Source: an uncultured Coriobacteriaceae bacterium
Lineage (GTDB): Bacteria; Actinomycetota; Coriobacteriia; Coriobacteriales; Atopobiaceae
Direction: 5' to 3'
Assembly: GCA_902797175.1 (NCBI GenBank)
Contig: CADBRX010000181.1
Coordinates: forward strand, 1-33,962
DNA: 33,962 nt
Numbering within the stretch: position 1 is the first letter of the stretch; the number at the start of each line of letters is the position of its first letter. Positions 23,651-32,266 of the stretch are shown here, piece after piece. Made by a program: the position numbers and the translations under genes. The notes under the pieces are model-generated. The model did no database searches, had not been told where the DNA came from, and saw nothing but the letters and a program-made list of their open reading frames with translations.

Positions 23651-26600
23651 CTCGCAGGTTGCGCAGAGCCAAGTGACGCCCAGCATGCTTCTGCGGCAGG
23701 ATGGCGCTGAGCTGAGTCCTGCCAGGCCTGCTGACTTTCGCCATGCCGACCTGCGTCTGGGAATCGACGTGGGTTCAACTACGGTCAAGCTTGCCGTCAT
23801 CGACAGCCACGACCACCTGGTCTACGCCAACTACCTGCGTCACCATACCGACATCCGCGCGACGGCGCGCGACCTCTTCGAGCGGGCCCAGCGCGTGCTC
23901 GGCGATGCGCGCATGCGCGTGTCCATCACGGGCTCGGGCGGCATGCTGCTCGCAAAGTGGCTTGACCTCGAGTTCGTTCAGGAGGTCATCGCCTCAAAGC
24001 GCGCCGTCGAGGTGCTCATCCCCCAGACCGATGTCGCCATCGAGCTGGGCGGCGAGGATGCGAAGATCATCTACTTTGACAACGGCATCGAGCAGCGCAT
24101 GAACGGCACGTGCGCGGGCGGGACGGGCGCCTTCATCGACCAGATGGCCTCCCTGCTCGAGACGGACGCCGCGGGCCTGAACGAGCTGGCCAAGGGTGCC
24201 ACGCACATCTATCCCATCGCCAGCCGCTGTGGCGTCTTCGCCAAGTCCGACGTGCAGCCCCTGCTCAATGAGGGTGCTGCCCCGGCAGACATTGCCTGCT
24301 CCATCCTGCAGGCGGTGGCCAACCAGACCGTCTCGGGCCTCGCGTGCGGACATCCCATCCGCGGCTATGTCGCCTTCCTGGGTGGTCCGCTCCAGTACCT
24401 CTCCGAGCTGCGCACGCGCTTTTACGAGACGCTCGGCCTTGACGAGGAACACCGCATCATTCCCCAAAACGCCCACCTCTTTGTGGCGACGGGTGCCGCC
24501 CTTGCGGGCGAGACGGACAAGCGCGTGACGTTTGCCCAGGTCATAGAGGCGCTCGCTGACCTCAAGGACACGCAGGGCTCGGAGGTCGCACGACTCGACC
24601 CGCTCTTTGCCTCCGACGAGGAGTACTATGCCTTCAAGCGCCGTCATGACCGTGAGGTCGTGCCGCGTGGCAACCTCTCCGACTATCGAGGCCGCGTGTT
24701 CGTTGGCCTCGACGCCGGCTCCACCACCATGAAGGCGGCGGTCGTCGGCGAGCAGGGGCAGCTCCTCTATACCTGGTATGGCAACAACAACGGTGACGTC
24801 CTGGGCACGGCCCGCAAGATCATGGACGACCTCTACGACAGCCTGCCCGAAGGCGTGACCATCGGTCACGTGACCACCACGGGCTATGGCGAGGCCATTC
24901 TCATCGAGGCGCTCCAGGCTGACTCCGGGGAGATCGAGACCGTGGCGCACCTGCGTGGCGCCCAGGCCTTCGTTCCCGATGTCCAGTTCATCCTCGACAT
25001 CGGCGGACAGGACATGAAGTGCCTGCAGGTTGCCGACGGCATCATCGAGCACATCTCCCTCAACGAGGCGTGCTCCTCTGGATGCGGCTCGTTCATCGCG
25101 AGCTTTGCCGACTCCATGGGCATGAGCGTGCAGGACTTTGCCGCGACGGCCATTCATGGCGAGCATCCCGTCGACCTGGGCAGCCGCTGCACCGTGTTCA
25201 TGAACAGCCGCGTCAAGCAGGCGCAGAAGGAGGGGGCGACCATCGGAGACGTGGCCGCGGGCCTGTCCTACTCCGTCATCAAGAACGCCCTCTTCAAGGT
25301 CATCAAGCTGCGCGACTACGAGCAGATCGGCACGTACGTGGTGGTCCAGGGTGGCACCTTCATGTCCGACGCCACGCTGCGTGCCTTCGAGCTGCTGACG
25401 GGTCGCGAGGTCATCCGTCCCGACATCGCGGGCAGCATGGGCGCGTATGGCGCTGCGCTCCTTGCGCGCGAGCGTGCGGGCGCTGATGGCGTCTCCACGC
25501 TGCTTTCGCGCGAGGAGATCGACCACCTCCAGGTCAGGCAGACCAAGGTGCACTGTGGCCGTTGCTCCAACAACTGCCTGCTCACGGTCAACGACTTTGG
25601 TGGCGGTCGGCGCTTTGTCACGGGCAACCGCTGCGAGAAGGGCGCGGGCACCAAACGCAACAAGGTCGAGGCGCCCAACCTCTTCAAATTCAAGAACGAG
25701 CTGCTCTTTGACCGTCCCTGCCTTGATCCGAGCGAGGCGCCCCGTGGCACGGTGGGCATCCCCCGCGCGCTCAACATGTACGAGAATTACCCCTTCTGGC
25801 ATGCCTTCTTCACGCATCTGGGCTTCTCGGTGGTGCTCTCCGACCAGACGACCAAGAAGACCTACGAGGCGGGCATCGAGTCCATGCCGTCTGAATCGGT
25901 CTGCTACCCGGCCAAGCTCAGCCACGGGCACGTGATGAACCTCCTTGCCAAGGACCCCGACTTCATCTGGATGCCCTGCGTGCGCTGGGAACGTACCGAA
26001 GACGAGACGACGACCAACCACTACAACTGCCCCATCGTCATGAGCTATCCGCAGGCGCTGGAGCTCAACGTCGACGAGCTTGCCGCACCCAACGTCGAAT
26101 ACCTGTGCCCGTTCCTTCCCTACGACAAGAAGGGCGAGCTCAAGCGGCGCCTCTATGAGGTGGTCTCCGAGCAGCGTGAGGCTGATGCCGCTGCGGGCAA
26201 GGGTCGCTTCCGCGGCGCGCACATCACGCGCGCCGAGATCGACGAGGCGGTCAACGTGGCCTGGGAGGCAGACCTCGCCTTCAAGGACGCCATCCGCAAG
26301 AAGGGTGAGGAGACGCTCGCCTGGATGGAGGAGCATGACGTCCATGGCATCGTGTTGGCGGGCCGCCCCTATCACAACGATCCCGAGATCAACCACGCTA
26401 TCCCCGAGCTCGTGAACGGCTTTGGCTTTGCGGTGCTCACCGAGGACTCCGTGGCGCACCTGATGGAGGTCGAGCGCCCCATCCGCGTGGTCGACCAGTG
26501 GATGTATCACAGCCGTCTGTATCGCGCCGCCCGCCTGGTGGCCAGTCGCAACGACCTTGACCTCATCCAGCTCAACAGCTTTGGCTGCGGTCTCGACGCC

Positions 26601-28148
26601 CTGACGACCGACCAGGTCCAGGAGATCCTCGAGGCGAGCGGAAAGATCTACACCCTGCTCAAGATCGACGAGGTGTCCAACCTGGGTGCTGCGCGCATCC
26701 GCGTGCGCTCGCTCATGGCCGCCCTCAAGGAGCAGCGGGCTGACCTTGAGCGCAAGGTTGCTGCTGACTCCTCGGTTTCCGGAACGGTGCGCGTCCCCAT
26801 CCAGCGCCGTGCCGCATCGACCGCCTTCCCCAAGGTGCGCTACACCAAGCAGATGCAGGAGCAGGGCTACACCATCCTCGCGCCCCAAATGTCGCCCATC
26901 CACTTTGACTTGGCCCAGGCACTTCTGAGGTCGCAGGGCTACAACGTCGTGCTGCTTCCGTCCGTCGACCACGGTGCGGTTGAGGCGGGCCTCAAGTACG
27001 TCAACAACGACATCTGCTACCCGTCCATCCTGGTCACGGGGCAGATCATGAACGCCATCGAGAGCGGCAAGTACGACCTTTCGCGCACGGCGGTGCTCAT
27101 CTCACAGACCGGCGGCGGCTGCCGTGCCACCAACTACATCGCCCTCATCCGCAAGGCGCTCAAGGAGGCGGGGCACCCCGAGGTGCCCGTCATCTCGCTT
27201 TCCGTTGCGAGCAATCTCGACGAGAGCAATCCCGGCTTCTCCATCAAGGACCCCGCGTTTCTCATGCATGCGCTGTACTGCGTCCTCTTTGGTGACCTCA
27301 TCATGCAGTGCCTGTATCGCGTGCGTCCGTACGAGGCCGAGAAGGGCTCTGCCGACCGCCTCTACGACGCCCTCATGTCGCGTGCCTGCACGCAGATTCC
27401 GCATGCAAGCAGGCGCACCTTCTATCGCCTCTGCAAGGACACCGTCGAGGCCTTTGATGCCCTGCCGGTGACAAACGACCGCTCCAAGCCGCGCGTCGGC
27501 GTGGTGGGGGAGATTCTGGTCAAGTATCACCCCACGGCAAACAACCAGGTCGTTCGTGTCATCGAGTCCGAAGGCTGCGAGGCAAACGTCCCTGGCCTCA
27601 TGGACTTCTTCCTCTTTGGCCTGACCAACAACAGCAGCCTCAAGGACGAGCTGGGAGCTCCCAAGCGCAAGCTCATGACGCATGCCGCGGCCATCTCGAT
27701 GATTCATGCCCTGCGCGAGCCCATCAACAAGATGCTGCGCGACTCTGAGCGCTTTGAGCCCTACGGCAACATCTACGACCTGCAGAAGAAGTCCTCCGAG
27801 GTGCTTTCTTCGTGCAACACCATGGGCGAGGGGTGGTTGCTGACGGCCGAGATGCTGGAGCTGGTGGAGTCCGGCACGCCCAACATCGTGTGCGCTTCGC
27901 CCTTTGCGTGCCTGCCCAACCATGTCGTGGGCAAGTCCGTCATCAAGCGCATCCGCCAGCTGCATCCCGAGAGCAACATCGTCGCGGTCGACTATGACCC
28001 CGGCGCGTCGGAGGTCAACCAGCTCAACCGCATCAAGCTGATGATCTCGGTGGCCAAGGAGAACTGGCGTCAGGGCAAGGGCTTTGTGTTCGGGCCCGAT
28101 GACGATCCGTTCGAGCGCCTGAAGGAGCAGCTCGCCGCCGCTCGATGA
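23634..28148 (+). CDS. Acyl-CoA dehydratase activase / 2-hydroxyacyl-CoA dehydratase-related fusion protein
   Basis: This 1504-aa cytoplasmic protein has two BadF/BcrA-type ASKHA ATPase domains. Domain 1 has GIDVGSTT with Asp45, Cys160 in NGTCAGGTG and Cys199 in SRCGVF. Domain 2 has GLDAGSTT with Asp360, Cys480/Cys484 in CSSGCGS and Cys519 in SRCTVF. The paired cysteines match those that hold the bridging 4Fe-4S cluster in dehydratase activases. Next comes a Cys-rich knuckle (Cys641, 644, 648 and 667; HCGRCSNNC, NRCEKG), then the large DUF2229/dehydratase-like region. The family is thought to do ATP-driven low-potential electron transfer; its substrate is unknown. Start 23634 has AAGGAG (23621-23626). 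It overlaps the TetR gene and its stop lies in a long palindrome. Confidence 0.9.
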   Translation: MVRTTDSQVAQSQVTPSMLLRQDGAELSPARPADFRHADLRLGIDVGSTTVKLAVIDSHDHLVYANYLRHHTDIRATARDLFERAQRVLGDARMRVSITGSGGMLLAKWLDLEFVQEVIASKRAVEVLIPQTDVAIELGGEDAKIIYFDNGIEQRMNGTCAGGTGAFIDQMASLLETDAAGLNELAKGATHIYPIASRCGVFAKSDVQPLLNEGAAPADIACSILQAVANQTVSGLACGHPIRGYVAFLGGPLQYLSELRTRFYETLGLDEEHRIIPQNAHLFVATGAALAGETDKRVTFAQVIEALADLKDTQGSEVARLDPLFASDEEYYAFKRRHDREVVPRGNLSDYRGRVFVGLDAGSTTMKAAVVGEQGQLLYTWYGNNNGDVLGTARKIMDDLYDSLPEGVTIGHVTTTGYGEAILIEALQADSGEIETVAHLRGAQAFVPDVQFILDIGGQDMKCLQVADGIIEHISLNEACSSGCGSFIASFADSMGMSVQDFAATAIHGEHPVDLGSRCTVFMNSRVKQAQKEGATIGDVAAGLSYSVIKNALFKVIKLRDYEQIGTYVVVQGGTFMSDATLRAFELLTGREVIRPDIAGSMGAYGAALLARERAGADGVSTLLSREEIDHLQVRQTKVHCGRCSNNCLLTVNDFGGGRRFVTGNRCEKGAGTKRNKVEAPNLFKFKNELLFDRPCLDPSEAPRGTVGIPRALNMYENYPFWHAFFTHLGFSVVLSDQTTKKTYEAGIESMPSESVCYPAKLSHGHVMNLLAKDPDFIWMPCVRWERTEDETTTNHYNCPIVMSYPQALELNVDELAAPNVEYLCPFLPYDKKGELKRRLYEVVSEQREADAAAGKGRFRGAHITRAEIDEAVNVAWEADLAFKDAIRKKGEETLAWMEEHDVHGIVLAGRPYHNDPEINHAIPELVNGFGFAVLTEDSVAHLMEVERPIRVVDQWMYHSRLYRAARLVASRNDLDLIQLNSFGCGLDALTTDQVQEILEASGKIYTLLKIDEVSNLGAARIRVRSLMAALKEQRADLERKVAADSSVSGTVRVPIQRRAASTAFPKVRYTKQMQEQGYTILAPQMSPIHFDLAQALLRSQGYNVVLLPSVDHGAVEAGLKYVNNDICYPSILVTGQIMNAIESGKYDLSRTAVLISQTGGGCRATNYIALIRKALKEAGHPEVPVISLSVASNLDESNPGFSIKDPAFLMHALYCVLFGDLIMQCLYRVRPYEAEKGSADRLYDALMSRACTQIPHASRRTFYRLCKDTVEAFDALPVTNDRSKPRVGVVGEILVKYHPTANNQVVRVIESEGCEANVPGLMDFFLFGLTNNSSLKDELGAPKRKLMTHAAAISMIHALREPINKMLRDSERFEPYGNIYDLQKKSSEVLSSCNTMGEGWLLTAEMLELVESGTPNIVCASPFACLPNHVVGKSVIKRIRQLHPESNIVAVDYDPGASEVNQLNRIKLMISVAKENWRQGKGFVFGPDDDPFERLKEQLAAAR

Positions 28149-28210
28149 CTCACAAGGGTCCCACCCCTTTGAGTCAATTTGAACTCAAAGGGGTGGGACC
28201 CTTGTGAGTC
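28147..28210. repeat. Perfect 28-bp palindrome shared by two convergent gene ends
   Basis: Bases 28147-28174 are the exact reverse complement of 28183-28210, with an 8-nt loop. The TGA stops of both convergent genes (28146-28148 plus, 28211-28209 minus) lie at its edges. It can act as a strong bidirectional hairpin, but there is no U-run; it may instead be a REP-like dispersed palindrome. Confidence 0.9.
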
Positions 28211-29291
28211 AGAGCGCACGCGTAGACTCGAGAAGCTCGTCTGCGACCTTGACGATGAGGTCAGCCTCCTCAAGAAGCTCGAGGTCAAAGGCCTCTTCGA
28301 CCATGTGTCGTCCCCAAAGAGCACCGAGGATGTTTCCGGCTATGGAGGCGGTCGAGTCCGAGTCGCCCTGGTGATTTGCGGCACAGCGGAGCGCCGCGGC
28401 TACGTCGTCTGTGTGCGCAAGGGCAGCATAGAGCGCGATGAGAAGCGCCTCGTCGCCCACCCAACCCTCACCAAGCTCGTGGATGCAGGAGAGGTCATCT
28501 GTCTTCTCGTGGGAAAGGCCGAGTTCGATGGCGCGCAGCATGCGGTCACGGAGCTCCCCTGCCTCTTCCCACTCGCCAAACGCATGGGCAATGACCCCTG
28601 CCACACCCCGTGCCGTCATCGCAAGCGTTTCCTGGGCATCGTGGGCCGTCGTCCCGCTCGTGTTGCAGAGCAACGCGACAAGACCTGCAAGGGCGGCCGC
28701 CGGCAGCCAGCCCATGGGATGTCCGTGCGTGAGCGCGGCAGCGCGTGCCCCCATCGCAAAGGGGTCGAGGTCATCGCAAAGGCTTGCGGAAAGGCCGATG
28801 GGCGCGACGCGCATGACGCCGCCACAGCCTTTCGAATGATTGACGGGTCGCTCGAGCGTGCCGCCGTCCTGGCTTGACCGGATGGCCGAGAGACAGGTGC
28901 GGCCTGGTGCGCGCAGCTCGTGCAGCGCTCGCTGGCTAGAGAGGCGCATATTTGGGTGCTCGGGGTCGTCCATGCGGGAGGTGTCGCCTTGCGTGCCAAG
29001 CCATTCCCGGTACGCAAGCCAGATGTCCGACGGCGCGGGAATGCGGCCCCTTTCCATGCCATGCATGAGTCCCTCGGCGGTAAAGAGCGTCATCTGCGTG
29101 TCGTCAGAAAAGTGCGCCACGTCCGCGTGCGTCACCTCAGCCGCCTGCGCAAGCGTCCGGATGCCCTGCTGCCCAAACTGCGAGAAGATCTGTCCTTCGT
29201 CCCAGAACTCTATGGCGTATCCCAGCGCGTCGCCCGCCGCCCCGGCGAGCAGGCATCCTTCAAAGCGGTCTCTCAAAGTCGCGCAATCCAT
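28209..29291 (-). CDS. ADP-ribosylglycohydrolase family protein
   Basis: This 360-aa protein has the DraG/ARH fold signature: GCLLAGAAGDALGYAIEF at the N-terminus, the metal-binding FSDDTQMTLFTAEGL, GCGGVMRVAPIGL, and the C-terminal HQGDSDSTASIAGNILGALWG. The last two supply the second set of Mg ligands. The enzymes remove ADP-ribose from proteins or small molecules. The start at 29291 was chosen for AGAGAGGGG just upstream and because it begins with the family N-terminus; an ATG at 29318 lacks a ribosome site. No ADP-ribosyltransferase is visible nearby, so the substrate cannot be inferred. Confidence 0.93.
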   Translation of the reverse strand: MDCATLRDRFEGCLLAGAAGDALGYAIEFWDEGQIFSQFGQQGIRTLAQAAEVTHADVAHFSDDTQMTLFTAEGLMHGMERGRIPAPSDIWLAYREWLGTQGDTSRMDDPEHPNMRLSSQRALHELRAPGRTCLSAIRSSQDGGTLERPVNHSKGCGGVMRVAPIGLSASLCDDLDPFAMGARAAALTHGHPMGWLPAAALAGLVALLCNTSGTTAHDAQETLAMTARGVAGVIAHAFGEWEEAGELRDRMLRAIELGLSHEKTDDLSCIHELGEGWVGDEALLIALYAALAHTDDVAAALRCAANHQGDSDSTASIAGNILGALWGRHMVEEAFDLELLEEADLIVKVADELLESTRAL

Positions 29292-29384
29292 GTCATGCCC
29301 CTCTCTGTCTGCCTTCATTGTACGTTTGCGTGGCGTGACGGGGTCAACTGGCAGGGGACATGACGCCTTAGGGGAGGTCGTTCC

Positions 29385-29412
29385 TTGCCAGCGTCAAGGC
29401 ATCAACTACACT
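29385..29412 (+). promoter_or_regulatory. Promoter of the GatZ-like/amidohydrolase operon
   Basis: TTGCCA (29385-29390) and TACACT (29407-29412) are 16 bp apart, and the ATG follows 54 bp after the -10. Confidence 0.55.
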
Positions 29413-29466
29413 TTGATGTGTATGGACTGCGGGACCGCGCGTCCGCGACAAGCGAAGGAGAACACC

Positions 29467-30750
29467 ATGGCCAACAAGCTCACCATCATGCAGGCCGTCG
29501 AGGGCATGCTCAAACTGACCGAGCAGGGCAAGCCGTCTACCCTGATAGGCATTGGCCCTATGAGCCCCAACCTGCTGCAAGCCACCTTCGAGCTGGCGCG
29601 CGACCTCGACTTTCCGCCCATGTTCATTGCCAGCCGCAACCAGGTCGACTCGGACGAGTTTGGTGCTGGCTACGTCAACGGGTGGGACCAGTTCCGCTTT
29701 GCGGCGGACATCAAGGCCGCGGCTGACGTCGTGGGATATACCGGTGACTATTACCTTTGCCGCGACCACGGTGGTCCCTGGCAGCGGGACGAGGAGCGCA
29801 ATGCTCACCTGCCCGAGGCCGAGGCCATGGATATTGCGCGCCGCAGCTATCAGGCAGACCTCGAGGCGGGCTTTGACCTGCTCATGATTGACCCCACCAA
29901 GGATCCGTTCGAGATTGGCAAGGTCATCCCGCTCGACACCGTGCTGACGCGAACGGTCGACCTCATCCAGTGGTGCGAGGACAAGCGCAAGGAGCTCGGC
30001 CTTGCGCCCATCGGCTACGAGGTGGGAACCGAGGAGACCAATGGCGGCCTTACCACCACCGACAAGTACCAGGAGTTCATCGAGCGCCTGAAGGTCGAGC
30101 TGGGTAAGCGCGACCTGCCCATGCCCACCTTCATCGTGGGTCAGACCGGCACCCTCGTGCGCATGACCGACCAGGTGGGTACCTACGACTTTGAGAATGC
30201 CGTCGAACTGGCGCAGATGGCGGCGAGCTACGGCGTGGGTCTCAAGGAGCACAACTGCGACTATCTGGACGACGAGACCATGCTCATCCACCAGGCGGCG
30301 GGCGTGACGGCGAGCAACGTGGCGCCTCAGTTTGGCACCGAGGAGACCCGCGCGTACCTGCGCCTGGCGCACCTCGAGCAGACGCTGGTCGAGAAGGGTC
30401 TCATCAAGGCCGATGATGCCTCTGACCTGCGCAACGTTTTGCTTGACCATGCCATCCGCACCGAGCGCTGGCGCAAGTGGATGGTGGGGGACGACACCAA
30501 GCTGACGGTGGAGCAGATCTTTGCCGACGAGCAGAAGGCGCTGGTCATTCTGGACATTGCCGGCCACTACACCTTCAACGAGCCCGAGGTGCGCGCCGAG
30601 GTTGCCAAGAACGCGGCGAACCTGGCTACGTGCCACATCGACGCGCAGCGCTATGCCGTCAACTGCGTCAAGCGCTCCATCCAGCAGTTTGTGGAGGGCT
30701 ACAACATGGTAGGCGTCACGTCGCGCATCAAGGAGGCGCTGGGAGCGTAA
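29467..30750 (+). CDS. Class II D-tagatose-bisphosphate aldolase, non-catalytic subunit-like (GatZ/KbaZ)
   Basis: This 427-aa protein matches the GatZ/KbaZ family along its length, for example SPNLLQATFELA, ASRNQVDSDEFGAGY, RDHGGPW, GFDLLMIDPTKD and YEVGTEETNGG. In the galactitol and N-acetylgalactosamine pathways this subunit stabilises the catalytic aldolase (GatY/KbaY). No catalytic subunit, tagatose kinase or matching PTS is in the window, so this copy either works with a distant partner or belongs to a branch with its own activity. The start at 29467 has GAAGGAG upstream. The amidohydrolase gene follows after 35 bp on the same strand. Confidence 0.85.
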   Translation: MANKLTIMQAVEGMLKLTEQGKPSTLIGIGPMSPNLLQATFELARDLDFPPMFIASRNQVDSDEFGAGYVNGWDQFRFAADIKAAADVVGYTGDYYLCRDHGGPWQRDEERNAHLPEAEAMDIARRSYQADLEAGFDLLMIDPTKDPFEIGKVIPLDTVLTRTVDLIQWCEDKRKELGLAPIGYEVGTEETNGGLTTTDKYQEFIERLKVELGKRDLPMPTFIVGQTGTLVRMTDQVGTYDFENAVELAQMAASYGVGLKEHNCDYLDDETMLIHQAAGVTASNVAPQFGTEETRAYLRLAHLEQTLVEKGLIKADDASDLRNVLLDHAIRTERWRKWMVGDDTKLTVEQIFADEQKALVILDIAGHYTFNEPEVRAEVAKNAANLATCHIDAQRYAVNCVKRSIQQFVEGYNMVGVTSRIKEALGA

Positions 30751-30785
30751 GGCTTGTTGTCTGAGACGCCGAATGGAGGGACATC

Positions 30786-32090
30786 GTGAGATACGCGCTG
30801 GTAAACGGTCATGTGCTGGACGGGACGCTCAATGCCGACGGCCGCATGGAGGCCCATGAGGGCTGGGTGGTTCTCGTTGACGAGGACCATATCGCGGCGG
30901 TGGGGGATCTGCCCACCTCTGCGCTCATGGGGTACGAGGTGGTCGACCTGGGCGGTGCGTGGGTCGTGCCGGGCCTCATAAACCTCCATGCCCACATCGC
31001 TGCCTCGGGCAAGCCCCCGCGCGCCAACGCCAAGCCCATCGACTACAAGAAGCTCTTTGACACGCTCTCCAAGATGCCGCCCGTGCTGGCGGGCTATCGC
31101 GCGATGTGCGCCAACCTCGCCAAGACCGAGCTGCTCTCGGGCGTGACCACGCTGCGCACGGTTGGCGGCATCCTGGACTTTGACGGCCAGATTCGCGACC
31201 GCATCAACGCAGGCAAGGCGGTGGGCCCGCGCATGCTCGTGTGCAACACGGGCGTCTCTGTGCCGGGCGGCCACTTTGCGGGGTCGCTTGCCACCGAGGC
31301 CTCCTCGCCCGAGGAAGCGGCCGAACATGTGCGCCAGATCTCGACGACCAAGCCTGACTGGATCAAGCTGATGATCACCGGCGGCGTGATGGATGCGAGC
31401 GAGGAGGGCGAGCCTGGTGTGCTGCGTATGCCGCCCGAGGTGGTGCGCGCCGCCTGCGACCAGGCTCACGATCTGGGATATCGCGTATGCGCGCACGTGG
31501 AGAGCCCCGAGGGCGTGCGCGTGGCGCTCGAGAACGGCGTCGACACCATCGAGCACGGCGCCACGCCTGACGACGAGATCCTCTCGCTGTTCAAGGAGCG
31601 TGGTGCGGCGGACATCTGCACCATCAGCCCTGCGCTGCCGTACGCGCTCTTCCCGCTGGAGGAGAGCCACGCGCCGGAGATTGCCAAGGTAAACGGCAAA
31701 GTCGTGATGGACGGCATCATCGCATGTGCCAAGGCGTGCCTTGATGCGGGCATCCCCGTGGGCCTGGGCACTGACAGTGGTTGTCCCTTCATCACGCACT
31801 ACGACATGTGGCGCGAGGTGCTCTACTTTGTGCGCTACTGCGGCGTGTCGCCCGACTTTGCGCTGCATACCGCCACGCTGGGCAACGCGCGGATCTTGGG
31901 GATGGGCGACGAGATCGGTAGCCTAGAGGAGGGAAAGAGTGCTGACCTCATCGTGTGCGACGCGAACCCACTCGAAGACCTCTCGCGCCTGCGTAAGCTG
32001 CGCTACGTGATGTGTCGAGGCAAGCTCGTCAAGAACCCGCGCCCGCGCAAGATGGCTGCGGTCGAGAAGGCCTTGGACCGCTACCTGTAA
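30786..32090 (+). CDS. Metal-dependent amidohydrolase
   Basis: This 434-aa protein belongs to the imidazolonepropionase/Xaa-Pro dipeptidase-like branch of the amidohydrolase superfamily. Expected metal ligands are visible in order: LHAHIA (HxH), IKLMITGG (the bridging Lys position), CAHVES (His), EHGA (His) and GTDSG (Asp). A short N-terminal beta domain and C-terminal ADLIVCDANPL segment complete the composite fold. Translation starts at GTG 30786, supported by GGAGGG six bases upstream. There is no signal peptide. The substrate is unknown; cyclic amides, dipeptides and lactones are known substrates in this group. It is probably co-transcribed with the GatZ-like gene. Confidence 0.87.
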   Translation: MRYALVNGHVLDGTLNADGRMEAHEGWVVLVDEDHIAAVGDLPTSALMGYEVVDLGGAWVVPGLINLHAHIAASGKPPRANAKPIDYKKLFDTLSKMPPVLAGYRAMCANLAKTELLSGVTTLRTVGGILDFDGQIRDRINAGKAVGPRMLVCNTGVSVPGGHFAGSLATEASSPEEAAEHVRQISTTKPDWIKLMITGGVMDASEEGEPGVLRMPPEVVRAACDQAHDLGYRVCAHVESPEGVRVALENGVDTIEHGATPDDEILSLFKERGAADICTISPALPYALFPLEESHAPEIAKVNGKVVMDGIIACAKACLDAGIPVGLGTDSGCPFITHYDMWREVLYFVRYCGVSPDFALHTATLGNARILGMGDEIGSLEEGKSADLIVCDANPLEDLSRLRKLRYVMCRGKLVKNPRPRKMAAVEKALDRYL

Positions 32091-32105
32091 GCCGCTGTCT
32101 CCCGA

Positions 32106-32206
32106 GCAAAACTACACAGCTCTGTTCTACTTTTGAGTCTTGAGCCTACAAAATGCCAGTTGCTAGGCAATTCAAGCGTAAAAACAGAACAGAGCTGTGT
32201 AATTGC
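32106..32206. repeat. Palindromic element, left copy
   Basis: TACACAGCTCTGTTCT (32113-32128) pairs perfectly with 32186-32201, and the pairing extends outward to GCAAAA/AATTGC. The interior holds a second imperfect stem (CTTGAGCCTA with TAGGCAATTCAAG) and the motif CCAGTTG. It also serves as a hairpin after the amidohydrolase gene. It is a diverged copy of the element at 33376-33479. Confidence 0.85.
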
Positions 32207-32266
32207 TAAGGGATGCGTGAGAGTATTCAGCCGTGCTCCGATCTCTAACGTCTAAGAAGAACTACC

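Noticed and set aside
23994-26972. A 992-codon open frame antisense to the activase gene
   Set aside because: It is a GC-bias shadow. The plus strand carries clear ASKHA and iron-sulfur motifs, while the antisense product has no recognisable domain and no ribosome site.
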